A stretch of DNA of 64,000 nt, taken from positions 20,188 through 84,187 of the forward strand of contig DATCDN010000102.1 in assembly GCA_036510675.1 (NCBI GenBank), in the 5' to 3' direction. The translations under genes and the position numbers were made by a program. Positions 50,726 through 60,071 of this stretch are shown here, piece by piece; positions within the stretch are counted from its first letter, which is position 1; every line of letters begins with the position of its first letter. The notes beneath the pieces were generated by a model, which did no database searches, was not told where the DNA came from, and saw nothing but the letters and a program-made list of their open reading frames with translations. Origin of the DNA: JAATGI01 sp036510675 (GTDB lineage Bacteria; Pseudomonadota; Alphaproteobacteria; ATCC43930; CGMCC-115725).

Positions 50726-52081
50726 CTACTCCGCCGCCACGGCAACCGCCCGTGGCGCGCGGTCGCCGTTGAGCAGCCGGCGCGGCACCAGAAACACGAG
50801 ACCGGCGCCGACCGCCAGGATCAAGCCCATCACCGCCATCGGCGCGCCGAAGCTGCCGGTGGTTTGGCGCAAAATGCCCATGATCAGCGGGCTGACGGCG
50901 CCGCCGCCAATCCCCACGGTATTAAAGAACGCGATGCCAGCGGGATGCGCCTCGCGCGGCAGCACCGCCGCCGGCGTCGTGAAGAAAATCGGCCACGCCG
51001 CGATGGTTGAGACCGAGGCGACCGTCAGCGCGGTCATGCGCAGCGCCGGCATGCTCGCCACCGCCGCCACCTCCCACGCCACCGCGCCGACCAGCACCGC
51101 GCCGATCGAATGCCAGAATTTTTCGCGCCGCCGGTCGGAATGCACCGACCACAGCGGGATCGCCGCGATGGTGCACAGCGACGGGATCGCGGAGATCAGA
51201 CCGATCATCCAATAGGGCGTGCCCGGTGCATTCATGTCGCGCACCATTTGCGGCATCCAGGCGCCGAGCGCGCTGAAATTCGCCACCATGCAGCCGAAAC
51301 AGAACGACAGGATCAGCATGTTCCGGCTCAGCACCAGACTTAGAACCGAGGGGCGCGGGCCGGCCGCGATCATCGCCTCGCGCTCTTCGGCCTCGCGCCG
51401 CAGCGCCCCTTCAAGGGTCGCGCGCTCCTCCGCCGACAGCCACTTGGCGTCGGCAGGCCGGTCGGTCAGATAGAACCAGGTGATGACGCCGAGGATGATC
51501 GCCGGCACCCCCTCAAGGATATAGAGCCATTGCCAGCCGGCGAGGCCGAGCACCCCGGTCATGCCAAGAATCACACCACCGACCATGGCGCCCAGCGCCC
51601 CCGCCACCGGTTGTGACACCATGAAGCCGGATTGCGCGCTGGCCCGGTAGAATTGCGGATACCACAGGGTGATGAACAGGACGAGGCCGGGCGCGAACCC
51701 CGCCTCGGCGATGCCGACGACGGTGCGCAGCGCGATCAGGCTGGTCGGCCCCCAAGCCAGCGCGCATGCCGCCGTGGCGAGGCCCCAGGTGACCATGATG
51801 CGCGCGAACCAGCGCCGCGCGCCAACCCGCGACAGGATGATGTTGCTGGGGATTTCACAGATCGCGTAGCCGATCGAGAAAATCGTCAGCATCAGCCCGA
51901 AGACCGAGGCGGAGATGCCGAGATCGCGATTCATGGTCAGCGCGGCGATGCCGACATTGCCGCGATCGATGAAATTGACGACGAACATCAGGAACAGGAA
52001 CCAGACGAACCGGCGCGATACCTTGCGCAAGACCCGCTGAAGCTTCGTCTCGTTACCCACGGCCGGTTCGATGTCTGCCAT
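50726..52081 (-). CDS. MFS transporter, anion:cation symporter type
   Basis: 451-residue inner-membrane carrier with 12 expected spans. The N-terminal block VNFIDRGNVGIAALTMNRDLGISASVFGLMLTIFSIGYAICEIPSNIILSRVGARRWFARIMVTWGLATAACA is the hallmark of the ACS family (galactonate, tartrate, phthalate permeases). Such carriers take up organic acids with protons. GGGGGAG is 6 bases before the ATG. It is a reasonable uptake route for one of the acids degraded nearby; the exact substrate is unknown. Confidence 0.93.
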   Translation of the reverse strand: MADIEPAVGNETKLQRVLRKVSRRFVWFLFLMFVVNFIDRGNVGIAALTMNRDLGISASVFGLMLTIFSIGYAICEIPSNIILSRVGARRWFARIMVTWGLATAACALAWGPTSLIALRTVVGIAEAGFAPGLVLFITLWYPQFYRASAQSGFMVSQPVAGALGAMVGGVILGMTGVLGLAGWQWLYILEGVPAIILGVITWFYLTDRPADAKWLSAEERATLEGALRREAEEREAMIAAGPRPSVLSLVLSRNMLILSFCFGCMVANFSALGAWMPQMVRDMNAPGTPYWMIGLISAIPSLCTIAAIPLWSVHSDRRREKFWHSIGAVLVGAVAWEVAAVASMPALRMTALTVASVSTIAAWPIFFTTPAAVLPREAHPAGIAFFNTVGIGGGAVSPLIMGILRQTTGSFGAPMAVMGLILAVGAGLVFLVPRRLLNGDRAPRAVAVAAE

Positions 52082-52124
52082 CGTCGTCTCCCCCGATGAA
52101 TCAGCGTGGTCGATGGGGTGGCCC

Positions 52125-52160
52125 GACGCAACAAGATTGGTTGCATGCCAATCGTGCGTC
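52125..52160. promoter_or_regulatory. Nested inverted repeat upstream of MFS gene
   Basis: Outer arms GACGCA/TGCGTC and inner arms GATTGG/CCAATC pair exactly around TTGCATG, with 4 and 1 unpaired bases between the two stems. It lies 44 bp before the MFS start and 28 bp after the phosphodiesterase stop. Either an operator of the MFS gene or a 3' hairpin of the phosphodiesterase. Confidence 0.35.
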
Positions 52161-52187
52161 CCTCGGTGGACGCCTCAGGGACGGCAA

Positions 52188-52934
52188 TTATTGCGCCAGC
52201 ATCGCCAGGATAGTGTCGGGGGCGTCGCTGATCACGGCATCGACGTCCCAGCCGAATAATTCCCGCGCCCTCGCCGGCTCGTTGACTGTATAGGTCAGCA
52301 GCGCCAGGCCCGTGGCACGCACCGCCCGCGCCCCATCGAGCCGCAATCGCGCATGGTCGCAGACGATGGCGACAGCGCCAAGCCGCGTCGCCACGGCATG
52401 CCAATTCGACGGGAGCCGCCCCACCAACAGGCCGCGAGGGATAAGGGGCGCCTCACGCGCCATCGCGGCGAGGGCGGGCACCGAGAAGCTGGTGACCAGC
52501 AGCGAAGGCAGCGCCGGCGCCCCGAGGCGCCGTACCACCGCGCTCACGGCCGCCGCCAGCGCCGTTTCCCGCCCGCGCGACGCTTTCATCTCCAGATTGC
52601 CGCCCAGCCCCAATTGATGCAACAGAGCCAACGTACCGTCGAGCGTCGGGATCGCCTCGCCGCGAAATTCCGTCCCGAACCAGGCGCCGGCGTCGCGGCG
52701 CTGCAGTTCGTCGAGGGGCTTCAGGGCGGCCGCGCCCCTTCCGTCCGTGGTCCGTCCCAGCGTTGCGTCGTGAAGCAGGATAGGCTGGCCATCGCGGCTC
52801 AGGCGGACATCGAATTCGACCCAGCGGCAGCCGAGTTCCGCGGCGCGGCGGAATCCGGCCAGGGTATTTTCCGGCGCGCGCGCCGCGGCGCCGCGATGGC
52901 CGATCACGCGCGGTAGCGATAGAGGTCGGTTCAT
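52188..52934 (-). CDS. Glycerophosphodiester phosphodiesterase
   Basis: 248-residue GDPD-family TIM barrel, hydrolysing glycerophosphodiesters to glycerol-3-phosphate and an alcohol. Catalytic and metal residues are visible in IGHRGAAARAPENTLAGF (His, Arg, Glu), VEFDVRLSRDGQPILLHDATLGRTTDG (Glu, Asp, His) and LEMKAS (Glu). No signal peptide, so it is the cytosolic UgpQ-like form. It is divergent from the alpha/beta hydrolase gene with 60 bp between the starts. Confidence 0.93.
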   Translation of the reverse strand: MNRPLSLPRVIGHRGAAARAPENTLAGFRRAAELGCRWVEFDVRLSRDGQPILLHDATLGRTTDGRGAAALKPLDELQRRDAGAWFGTEFRGEAIPTLDGTLALLHQLGLGGNLEMKASRGRETALAAAVSAVVRRLGAPALPSLLVTSFSVPALAAMAREAPLIPRGLLVGRLPSNWHAVATRLGAVAIVCDHARLRLDGARAVRATGLALLTYTVNEPARARELFGWDVDAVISDAPDTILAMLAQ

Positions 52935-52942
52935 GCCTCGGT

Positions 52943-52948
52943 TATAAT
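52943..52948 (+). promoter_or_regulatory. Consensus TATAAT -10 box before alpha/beta hydrolase
   Basis: A perfect TATAAT lies 52 bp before the GTG start at 52995. No good -35 is found at 16-18 bp, so an activator or extended element would be needed. A perfect 12-bp palindrome, GGTCGCGCGACC (52960-52971), follows and would fold in the 5' leader. Confidence 0.35.
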
Positions 52949-52994
52949 CGCGGCGGAACGGTCGCGCGACCGCCGCTTTTCAAGGAGGGTACTG

Positions 52995-53885
52995 GTGCCA
53001 ATCGTCAAGGCCAATGGGATCGACATCGCTTACGACGAATTCGGCGATCGCGCCGCGCCCGCCATTCTGTTGATCATGGGGCTGGGCGTGCAGCTCACCG
53101 GTTGGCGCGAGACCTTCTGCCGGCGACTGGCCGATGGCGGGTTCAGGGTGGTGCGCTTCGATAATCGCGATGTCGGCCTGTCGACCAAATTCGATCAGGC
53201 CGGCACGCCGGACATGGCCGCCAATTTTCAGAAGGCGGTGCGCGGCGAGCCGTTGGACGCCGCCTATACCCTCGCCGACATGGGCGACGACGCGGTGGGG
53301 CTGCTCGACGCGCTGGGCATCGCCAAGGCGCATATTGTCGGTGTGTCGATGGGCGGCATGATCGCGCAGATGGTCGCCGGCCAGCACGCCGGCCGGGTCC
53401 TCAGCCTCATTTCCATCATGTCCTCGTCCGGCCGACCCGGCCTGCCGCCGGGCAAGCCCGAGGCGATGATGGCACTGATGGCGCCTGCGGCCGGAACCGA
53501 TCGCGACAGCGTGGTGGCGCAGACCATGAAGGCGCGGCGGATCATCGGCAGCCCCGGCTATGCCGAGGAGGAGGCGCTGTTGCGCGGCCAGGCCGAGGCC
53601 GCCTATGACCGCTCCTATCATCCGCAGGGCATGGCGCGCCAATTCATGGCGATCCTCGACAATGGCAGCCGAGTCGCTTTGCTCGAACAAATCCGCACGC
53701 CGTCCCTGGTGATTCACGGCATCGACGATCCGCTGGTTCCGGTCGAGGCGGGCAAGGACACGGCCGCGACCATTCCCGGCTGCGAACTGATTCTGATTCC
53801 CGGCATGGGACATGGGCTCGAATCCGGGCTTGAGCCGATCGTCGCCGACGCGATTCTCGCCCATTGCCGCGCGGCCGCGGCATGA
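52995..53885 (+). CDS. Alpha/beta hydrolase (serine type)
   Basis: 296-residue hydrolase with nucleophile elbow GVSMGGMIAQMVA (Ser), oxyanion stretch LLIMGLGVQLTGW, acid in IHGIDDPLVPVEAG and His in GMGHGLE. The DNRDVGLSTKFD segment is typical of carboxylesterase/lactonase-like members such as 3-oxoadipate enol-lactonase or aclacinomycin methylesterase relatives. Starts at GTG with an ideal AAGGAGGG 5 bases before. The ester or lactone substrate is unknown. Confidence 0.9.
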   Translation: MPIVKANGIDIAYDEFGDRAAPAILLIMGLGVQLTGWRETFCRRLADGGFRVVRFDNRDVGLSTKFDQAGTPDMAANFQKAVRGEPLDAAYTLADMGDDAVGLLDALGIAKAHIVGVSMGGMIAQMVAGQHAGRVLSLISIMSSSGRPGLPPGKPEAMMALMAPAAGTDRDSVVAQTMKARRIIGSPGYAEEEALLRGQAEAAYDRSYHPQGMARQFMAILDNGSRVALLEQIRTPSLVIHGIDDPLVPVEAGKDTAATIPGCELILIPGMGHGLESGLEPIVADAILAHCRAAAA

Positions 53886-53940
53886 ATGCGCGTCGTTCGG
53901 CGGCTTGCCAAAGGCGGCGCGGCCCGGCAAAGATGCGCGC

Positions 53941-54261
53941 ATGAGCAACGATAGCAGCTGGGTCACGGTCGCGCGGCGCGCGGACCTGCCCGCCGGCCAG
54001 ATCAAGGGCGTCAAGGTCGGAAAGCAGGAAATAGCCCTCTATAACCTCGATGGCGAATTCTATGCGACGGACAATGTCTGCTCGCACGCCTATGCGCAAT
54101 TGTCGGACGGCTTCATCGATCACGGCCAGATCGTCTGCCCGCTCCATGCCGGCTGTTTCGACATTAAGACTGGCAAGGCGACCGAGGCGCCCGCCGAAGA
54201 CGATATCCGCACCTTTCCCGTGCGGCTCGAGGGCGACGAGATTCAAATCTCGATCGAATAA
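53941..54261 (+). CDS. Rieske ferredoxin of an oxygenase system
   Basis: 106-residue Rieske 2Fe-2S protein: ligands in CSHAYAQLSDGFIDHGQIVCPLHAGCFD (C-x-H and C-x-x-H). This is the size and pattern of bacterial dioxygenase ferredoxins (BphF/NdoA-like), which carry electrons from a reductase to an oxygenase. No oxygenase is adjacent; the flavin monooxygenase-like gene begins 24 bp later. It may serve the Rieske oxygenases elsewhere in the window. It could also be a NirD-like protein, but nitrite reductase genes are absent. Confidence 0.92.
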   Translation: MSNDSSWVTVARRADLPAGQIKGVKVGKQEIALYNLDGEFYATDNVCSHAYAQLSDGFIDHGQIVCPLHAGCFDIKTGKATEAPAEDDIRTFPVRLEGDEIQISIE

Positions 54262-54285
54262 ACAAATCGATTAGGGGGAAATGTC

Positions 54286-55299
54286 ATGGCGCTGCAATTC
54301 GGGGTGTTCGATCATCTTGACGATAATGGCGGCTCGCTGGGGGAGCTTTACGCGAGCCGGCTCCGATTGATCGAGCAATATGACCGCGCCGGTTTCCGCT
54401 CCTATCACCTCGCCGAGCATCATTCGACGCCGCTGGGCATGGCCCCATCGCCCAGCGTCTTTCTCGCCGCCGTGGCCCAGCGCACGACGCGCCTGCGCTT
54501 CGGTCCGCTGCTCTATGTGACGCCGCTCTATCATCCGCTGCGGCTCGCCGAGGAAGTGGTGATGCTGGATCATATGAGCGGCGGGCGGCTGGAGCTGGGA
54601 TTGGGCCGCGGCGCCTCGCCTATCGAGATCGCCGGTTTCGATGTCGATGCCGCGACCGCGCCGGCGCGCAACGTCGAGGCGACGGCGGTGATCCTCAAGG
54701 CGCTGGCCAGCGACGTGCTGAACCATGACGGCGACTATTATCATTTCAAGAATGTGCGCATGGCGGCACACCCGTTGCAGCGGCCGCATCCGCCGCTGTG
54801 GATGGCGCCAACCGAGCCGGACCGCACGAAATTCGCGGCGCGCGCCGGCGCCAATATCGTGACCCTGGTGCCCAATCCGATGGTGAAGCCGATCGGCGAT
54901 GCCTTCCGGGCGGAACTGGCGGCGCTGGGCCGGCCGGCGGATCAGGCGCTGGTCGGATTGACCCGGCACATCGTGGTCGCCGAGACCGACGATCAGGCGC
55001 GGGAAATCGCGCGCGCCGCCTATCGCACCTGGCGCCATTATATGGCCTTTCTCTGGGAATGGGCCGGCATGGCCTTCCCCATCGCCTTCATCTATCCCGA
55101 TGAGTTCGAGGCGCTGCAGGCAATGGGCATGGGCGTCGCCGGCAACCCCGATACGGTGCGCCGCTGGATCGAGACGGTGGCCGCCGAGACCGGCATCAAT
55201 TACCTCGTTTGCGATCCGGTATTCGGCTCGATGCCCGAGGCGGCGGCGTCACGCTCGATCGACCTCTTGGCGCGCGAGGTCATGCCGGCCTTCCGGTAA
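54286..55299 (+). CDS. Luciferase-like (LLM class) flavin oxidoreductase
   Basis: 337-residue bacterial-luciferase-like monooxygenase. Family segments are GFRSYHLAEHHSTPLGMAPSPSVFLAAVAQRTTRLRFGPLLYVTPLYHPLRLAEEVVMLDHMSGGRLELGLGRGASPIE and the late GNPDTVRRWIE. Such enzymes use reduced FMN supplied by a partner reductase to oxygenate a range of substrates. It is 24 bp after the ferredoxin gene, so the pair is probably one transcript. Confidence 0.92.
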   Translation: MALQFGVFDHLDDNGGSLGELYASRLRLIEQYDRAGFRSYHLAEHHSTPLGMAPSPSVFLAAVAQRTTRLRFGPLLYVTPLYHPLRLAEEVVMLDHMSGGRLELGLGRGASPIEIAGFDVDAATAPARNVEATAVILKALASDVLNHDGDYYHFKNVRMAAHPLQRPHPPLWMAPTEPDRTKFAARAGANIVTLVPNPMVKPIGDAFRAELAALGRPADQALVGLTRHIVVAETDDQAREIARAAYRTWRHYMAFLWEWAGMAFPIAFIYPDEFEALQAMGMGVAGNPDTVRRWIETVAAETGINYLVCDPVFGSMPEAAASRSIDLLAREVMPAFR

Positions 55300-55302
55300 G
55301 GT

Positions 55303-55330
55303 TTGCATATCCGCCCGCGCCTGTTATCTT
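55303..55330 (+). promoter_or_regulatory. Candidate promoter and long leader of rne
   Basis: TTGCAT (55303-55308) and TATCTT (55325-55330) are 16 bp apart directly after the luciferase-like stop. The remaining stretch 55331-55651 (321 bp) has no supported gene; it would form a leader of about 315 bases for rne. I see no riboswitch class in it. Confidence 0.4.
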
Positions 55331-55651
55331 AAGGGCGCGAGTTACCGCGGTTGCTGTCACGACCCTTGGGGTCTGGCGGCGGCGCTGGGGCAGGATCACC
55401 GGTAAGGCGCGCTTACGCGACGCACCGCCCGTCTTTTGGCCCCGACGCTTGAACACCGCCGGTTTGGACACAACGTTGAAGCCGCGTCGGCCCCGCCGAT
55501 CTGGCTGCCTTTATGAGTTCCGCGATGGCTCCATGTAGCCTCAGAGCATTCGGACAGATGGCAGGCGCCGCGCGCTTCTCACCCGTATCGACCGCGCCTC
55601 CTCACCTGATATTCGCCAGGGACGCTGCCGCGCGGTCTGGAGCTTCGCCAC

Positions 55652-58636
55652 ATGGCAAAACGTATGCTTATCGACGCGGCGCATCCGGAGGAAATCCGGA
55701 TCGCCATCCTCAACGGTAGCCGGCTTGAGGATTACGATTTCGAGGCCGCCACCAAGCGGCAGATCAAAGGGAATATCTATCTCGCCAAGGTGACGCGGGT
55801 CGAACCATCGCTACAGGCGGCCTTCGTCGAATATGGCGGAAACCGGCACGGTTTCCTGGCTTTCAACGAAATCCATCCAGATTATTACCGCATCCCGGTC
55901 AGCGACCGCGCCGCGTTCGAATCGGTGTTCGAGCCGCGCCGCCAGGACGAGTCGGCGGAACACGAATCCCGCAACGGGCACGATGATGCTCGGGACGACG
56001 GCGCGAGCGGGGATTTCGCCGCTCATGACGAGGGCGACCACGACCATGAGCCGGGCGGGTCGGACGCCGATCGCCACGCCGGCGACGAGGTCGAAACCGA
56101 CGCCGAACCGGGCTCCGAGTCGACGGGGCTGGACGAGTTCGTCGCCGCGTCGGAGCGTTCGATCAGCCAGGCGGCGCAGGCCGGCGACCAAATCATCTAC
56201 GACACGCTGACGCCCGACACGGCGGAACGCGATGTCGCTATCGTCGCAACGACGGAGACCTTCGTCGAGCCGTCGGCTTCCTCGGCGGAGCGGCCGGCCG
56301 AGATGCCCGAGGCGCACGAAGACGGGGCACCGCTTGAGCACCAATCGGCGCCCTCGCCGACGGAGGGCGGCGACGACCACGCCCCGCCCCGGCCGGAGAC
56401 GCTCGGCGGCGATGAGCTGGAGGAGGCAGAAGCGCCTCGCCCGCGCTTTCGCTCGCACCGCCACTACAAGATTCAAGAAGTCATCAAGCGCCGCCAGATC
56501 ATGTTGATACAGGTCACCAAGGAGGAGCGTGGCAACAAGGGCGCGGCACTGACCACCTATCTGTCGCTCGCCGGCCGCTATTGCGTGCTGATGCCGAATA
56601 CCCCGCGCGGCGGCGGCGTGTCGCGCAAGATCACCTCGATGCAGGACCGCCGGCGGCTCAAGGATTTGATGAGCGATTTGCGCGTGCCCGACGGCATGGG
56701 CGTGATCGTGCGCACCGCCGGCAGCGAGCGCTCGAAGCCCGAGATCAAGCGCGATTTCGAATATCTGATGCGGCTGTGGGAGGAGATTCGCGATCTCACC
56801 CTCAAATCGACCGCGCCATCGCTGGTCTATGAGGAAGGCAATCTGATCAAGCGGTCGATCCGCGACCTTTACAGTCGCGATATCGACGAGGTGGTGGTCG
56901 ATGGCGATGACGGCTATCGCAACGCCAAGACCTTTATGAAAATGCTGATGCCGAGTCACGCCAAACGGGTGAAACCCTATCGTGACCCCACCATGCCGCT
57001 GTTCCACCGCCATCAGGTCGAAGGCCAGATCGACGCCATTCATTCGCCGATCGTGCAGTTGCGCTCGGGCGGCTACATCGTCATCAACCCGACCGAGGCG
57101 CTGGTCGCCATCGACGTCAATTCCGGCCGCGCCACGCGCGAGCGCAATATCGAGGAGACCGCCCTTCGCACCAATCTGGAGGCGGCGGATGAAGTGGCGC
57201 GCCAGCTCCGTCTGCGCGATCTCGCCGGGCTGATCGTCGTTGACTTCATCGACATGGAGGAAAGCCGCAACAACATCCAGGTCGAGCGGCGCATCAAGGA
57301 TGCGATGCACAACGATCGCGCGCGCATCCAAATCGGCCGCATCAGTGCGTTCGGCCTCTTGGAATTGTCGCGGCAACGGCTGCGCCCGTCGCTGCTCGAA
57401 GCCTCGACCGAGCCCTGCCCCCATTGCGGCGGCACCGGCCATATCCGCTCCACGGAATCGACCGCGCTCCATATCCTGCGTGCGATCGAGGAAGAAGGCA
57501 TGCGCCGCCGCTCGGCGGAAATCAGCGTCGCGGTGCCGGGGATTGTCGCGCTCTATCTGCTCAATCATAAGCGCGAGGCGCTGAGCTTCACCGAGCGGCG
57601 CTATGGCTTCACGGTCACCATCGGCCGCGACGATACGCTGGTGCCGCCGGCATTCCGGCTCGACCGCCTGCGCGCGCTGACACCGGAAGAGATCGCGGCG
57701 CTGCCGACCCCCACGGTCGCCCCGCTGCCCATCGAAGAGGATGATGACGACATCGGCGGCGACGAGGAGCCTGAGGCCGAGGAGGCGGAGGAGGCCGAGC
57801 GCGACATCGCGCCACCGCCCGCCGGCCTACCGCTGATCCTCGATCGCGATGATGAGGCGGGCGCCGATGGCGAAACCGAGGCGACCGCCGCCCAGCCGCG
57901 CGAGGATAGTCGCGGGGGCCGGGGGGGGCGTGGGCGGCGCCATCGCCGGCGCGGCGAGGGTCGCGACCGGCCGCCGCCGGGCGATCGTCATCACGACGAC
58001 AAGGAAAGCGGGCCGCGTCCGCCTCGCGCCGAAACAACGGATGCGCCGCATGAAGGGGCGCCCCAATCATCCGCGCAAGCGATGATCGAGCCGGCAGGCG
58101 ATTCCGGAGAGATGGCGGTCGCCGACGCCGAGGCGGAGCGCGAGGCGCAAATCCGGGGAACCGTCGCCGACAGCGACGGCTCGACCGCCGCGCTGGGCGA
58201 GACCAAAAGGCGGCGACGCGGCCGGCGGGGCGGGCGGCGGCGGCGGCGCGACCAGGAAGGCGGCACGCCTGAACAAGCCGGCGAATTCGAGTCCGCCGAC
58301 AGTGGCGACGAGACGCAGGGTGAGCCGATCGCGGTCGCGCTTGCCCCGGTGATCGAGGCGACGGATACGGCCGATCGCGACGCCGGCGAATCCTTCGTCA
58401 ACGATCGGGACACCGAGGACGGGGCGGATATTCCCGCCACCGAGGCACCGCCGGAGCCGACAGAGGCCTATCGCCCCACGCCCGAACTCGCGCCCGCGCC
58501 CGAGCCGCGACCCGAAGCGCCACCCGAACCGGATGCGTCGCCCGAGCCGAACGCGGCGACGATCACCGCACCCGCCGCACCCGAGCCGGAGACTGTTGCC
58601 GGGCCGCTGCGGCGCGGCTGGTGGGGCCGGCGCTAG
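55652..58636 (+). CDS. rne: Ribonuclease E
   Basis: 994-residue endoribonuclease, core of the RNA degradosome at the inner membrane. The N-terminal MLIDAAHPEEIRIAI and split S1 domain (residues 35-95 and 268-320) are interrupted by a ~170-residue acidic insert, as is usual in alphaproteobacteria. Catalytic Asp488 (AIDVNSGRATRERNIEETA) and Asp531 (VVDFIDMEE) keep the 43-residue spacing of the E. coli enzyme (303/346), and the Zn-link is CPHC at 589-592. The C-terminal half is disordered, with Arg-rich patches (RGRRHRRRG, RRRRGRRGG) for RNA binding, acidic/Pro-rich linkers and the end GPLRRGWWGRR. Confidence 0.97.
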   Translation: MAKRMLIDAAHPEEIRIAILNGSRLEDYDFEAATKRQIKGNIYLAKVTRVEPSLQAAFVEYGGNRHGFLAFNEIHPDYYRIPVSDRAAFESVFEPRRQDESAEHESRNGHDDARDDGASGDFAAHDEGDHDHEPGGSDADRHAGDEVETDAEPGSESTGLDEFVAASERSISQAAQAGDQIIYDTLTPDTAERDVAIVATTETFVEPSASSAERPAEMPEAHEDGAPLEHQSAPSPTEGGDDHAPPRPETLGGDELEEAEAPRPRFRSHRHYKIQEVIKRRQIMLIQVTKEERGNKGAALTTYLSLAGRYCVLMPNTPRGGGVSRKITSMQDRRRLKDLMSDLRVPDGMGVIVRTAGSERSKPEIKRDFEYLMRLWEEIRDLTLKSTAPSLVYEEGNLIKRSIRDLYSRDIDEVVVDGDDGYRNAKTFMKMLMPSHAKRVKPYRDPTMPLFHRHQVEGQIDAIHSPIVQLRSGGYIVINPTEALVAIDVNSGRATRERNIEETALRTNLEAADEVARQLRLRDLAGLIVVDFIDMEESRNNIQVERRIKDAMHNDRARIQIGRISAFGLLELSRQRLRPSLLEASTEPCPHCGGTGHIRSTESTALHILRAIEEEGMRRRSAEISVAVPGIVALYLLNHKREALSFTERRYGFTVTIGRDDTLVPPAFRLDRLRALTPEEIAALPTPTVAPLPIEEDDDDIGGDEEPEAEEAEEAERDIAPPPAGLPLILDRDDEAGADGETEATAAQPREDSRGGRGGRGRRHRRRGEGRDRPPPGDRHHDDKESGPRPPRAETTDAPHEGAPQSSAQAMIEPAGDSGEMAVADAEAEREAQIRGTVADSDGSTAALGETKRRRRGRRGGRRRRRDQEGGTPEQAGEFESADSGDETQGEPIAVALAPVIEATDTADRDAGESFVNDRDTEDGADIPATEAPPEPTEAYRPTPELAPAPEPRPEAPPEPDASPEPNAATITAPAAPEPETVAGPLRRGWWGRR

Positions 58637-58657
58637 GCGCGCGTCGGGGCATCATCG

Positions 58658-60040
58658 ATGCGCCGCTCGACAGGCGCTTCACCATCGCGCGGGCGGTCGC
58701 CCGCGCGGTTCGCGCGGCGGGTCATCCTGATCGGTGTTGCCGCCGCCGGCCTGCTCGTCGGCCAGGCGCGCGCGCAGGACGATCCGCAGATGCTGCGCGA
58801 TGCCGAGATCGAGACCGACCTGATCGCGTTCGAGGCGCCAGTCTATCGCGCCGCTGGGCTCGACATCGCCGCGCTGCATATCTATCTGGTCAATGACATG
58901 GCGCTCAATTCCTTCGTCGCCGGCGGCCAGAACATCTTCATGAATGTCGGCACCATCATGCGCGCCGAGCGGCCAAACCAGCTTATCGGCATCATGGCGC
59001 ACGAGACGGGGCATATCGCCGGTGGCCACATCGCGCGCTCGGAAGACGCCATGCGCAAGGCTACCTATGAGGGGCTGGCCGCGATGGTGCTGGGCGCCGC
59101 CATGGCGGCGGTCTCGGGCGGCGCGGCCGGCGCCGCGCTATTGGGCGCGTCGGGTGTCGCGCAGAATGCATGGCTGCAATATTCGATCGAGCAGGAGGCG
59201 CGCGCGGACCAGGCGGCGCTGACCTTCCTCGACCGCACCCATCAATCGGCCCAGGGTCTCCTCGATTTTTTCCTGATCCTGCAGCAGCAGGAATTTCTGA
59301 CCGGGCAGCAAGAAATTCCCTATCTGCGGACCCATCCCTTGACCGAGCAGCGCGTCGACTATATGCGCGAGCATGTCGAACGCTCGCCCTATTCCAAGAA
59401 CACCGACCCGCCCGATCAGGTCGCGATGCTGAAGCGCATGAAGGCCAAGCTCGACGGCTTTCTGCAACCGCCGGAGCAGACGCTGAACGAGTTTCCCGAT
59501 AGCGACCAGTCGCTGACCGCGCGTTACGCGCGCGCCATCGCCTATTATCGCATTCCCGATCTGGGCCGCGCGGTGCCGGCGATCGACAGCTTGATCCACG
59601 ACTATCCGAACGACCCCTATTTCGCCGAGTTGAAAGGCCAGATGCTGTTCGAGAATGGCCGCATCGCCGAGGCGGTGGCGCCTTATGCCAGGTCCAGCAA
59701 GCTCGACCCCGGCTCGATGCTGTTGCGCACCGAATTGGCGCAGGTGCAGATCGAATCCGGCGATCCGAAGCTGCTCAACAGCGCGCGCGCCAATCTCGAG
59801 GAAGTCGTCCGCAACGAAGTTCAAAATCCCGAAGCGTGGCGCCTCCTGGCCATCGCTTACGGCCGTGCCGGTAACATGGGCATGGCGGCGCTGGCGCTGG
59901 CCGAGCAAGGCTCGTCCAAGGGCGATGTCCAGATGGCGCGCGGCGAGGCGCTGCATGCGCTGAAGCTGCTGCCCGGCGGTACCGCGCGCCAGCGCGCCCA
60001 AGACATCGCCGACGAAGCGAAGCGCAATCTCGACAAATGA
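58658..60040 (+). CDS. M48 family metalloprotease with C-terminal repeats (BepA-like)
   Basis: 460-residue exported Zn-protease. A charged N-terminus and hydrophobic stretch RVILIGVAAAGLLVGQARAQ serve for export. The zinc site is HETGH at 115-119 with downstream Glu in QEARADQAALTFLDR. The C-terminal third (from about 290) is TPR-like (YYRIPDLGRAVPAIDSLIHDYPNDPYFAELKGQMLFENGRIAEA...). This is the BepA/YfgC arrangement, which aids outer-membrane protein assembly and degrades misfolded ones in the periplasm. It follows rne by 21 bp, a gene order kept in Rhodospirillales-like genomes. Confidence 0.93.
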   Translation: MRRSTGASPSRGRSPARFARRVILIGVAAAGLLVGQARAQDDPQMLRDAEIETDLIAFEAPVYRAAGLDIAALHIYLVNDMALNSFVAGGQNIFMNVGTIMRAERPNQLIGIMAHETGHIAGGHIARSEDAMRKATYEGLAAMVLGAAMAAVSGGAAGAALLGASGVAQNAWLQYSIEQEARADQAALTFLDRTHQSAQGLLDFFLILQQQEFLTGQQEIPYLRTHPLTEQRVDYMREHVERSPYSKNTDPPDQVAMLKRMKAKLDGFLQPPEQTLNEFPDSDQSLTARYARAIAYYRIPDLGRAVPAIDSLIHDYPNDPYFAELKGQMLFENGRIAEAVAPYARSSKLDPGSMLLRTELAQVQIESGDPKLLNSARANLEEVVRNEVQNPEAWRLLAIAYGRAGNMGMAALALAEQGSSKGDVQMARGEALHALKLLPGGTARQRAQDIADEAKRNLDK

Positions 60041-60071
60041 TTTCTCCCCTGTCCCTTTAGAAAGTCGCCCC

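Noticed and set aside
55811..57568. 585-residue open frame antisense to rne
   Set aside because: Mirror frame; the sense strand has all RNase E catalytic motifs.
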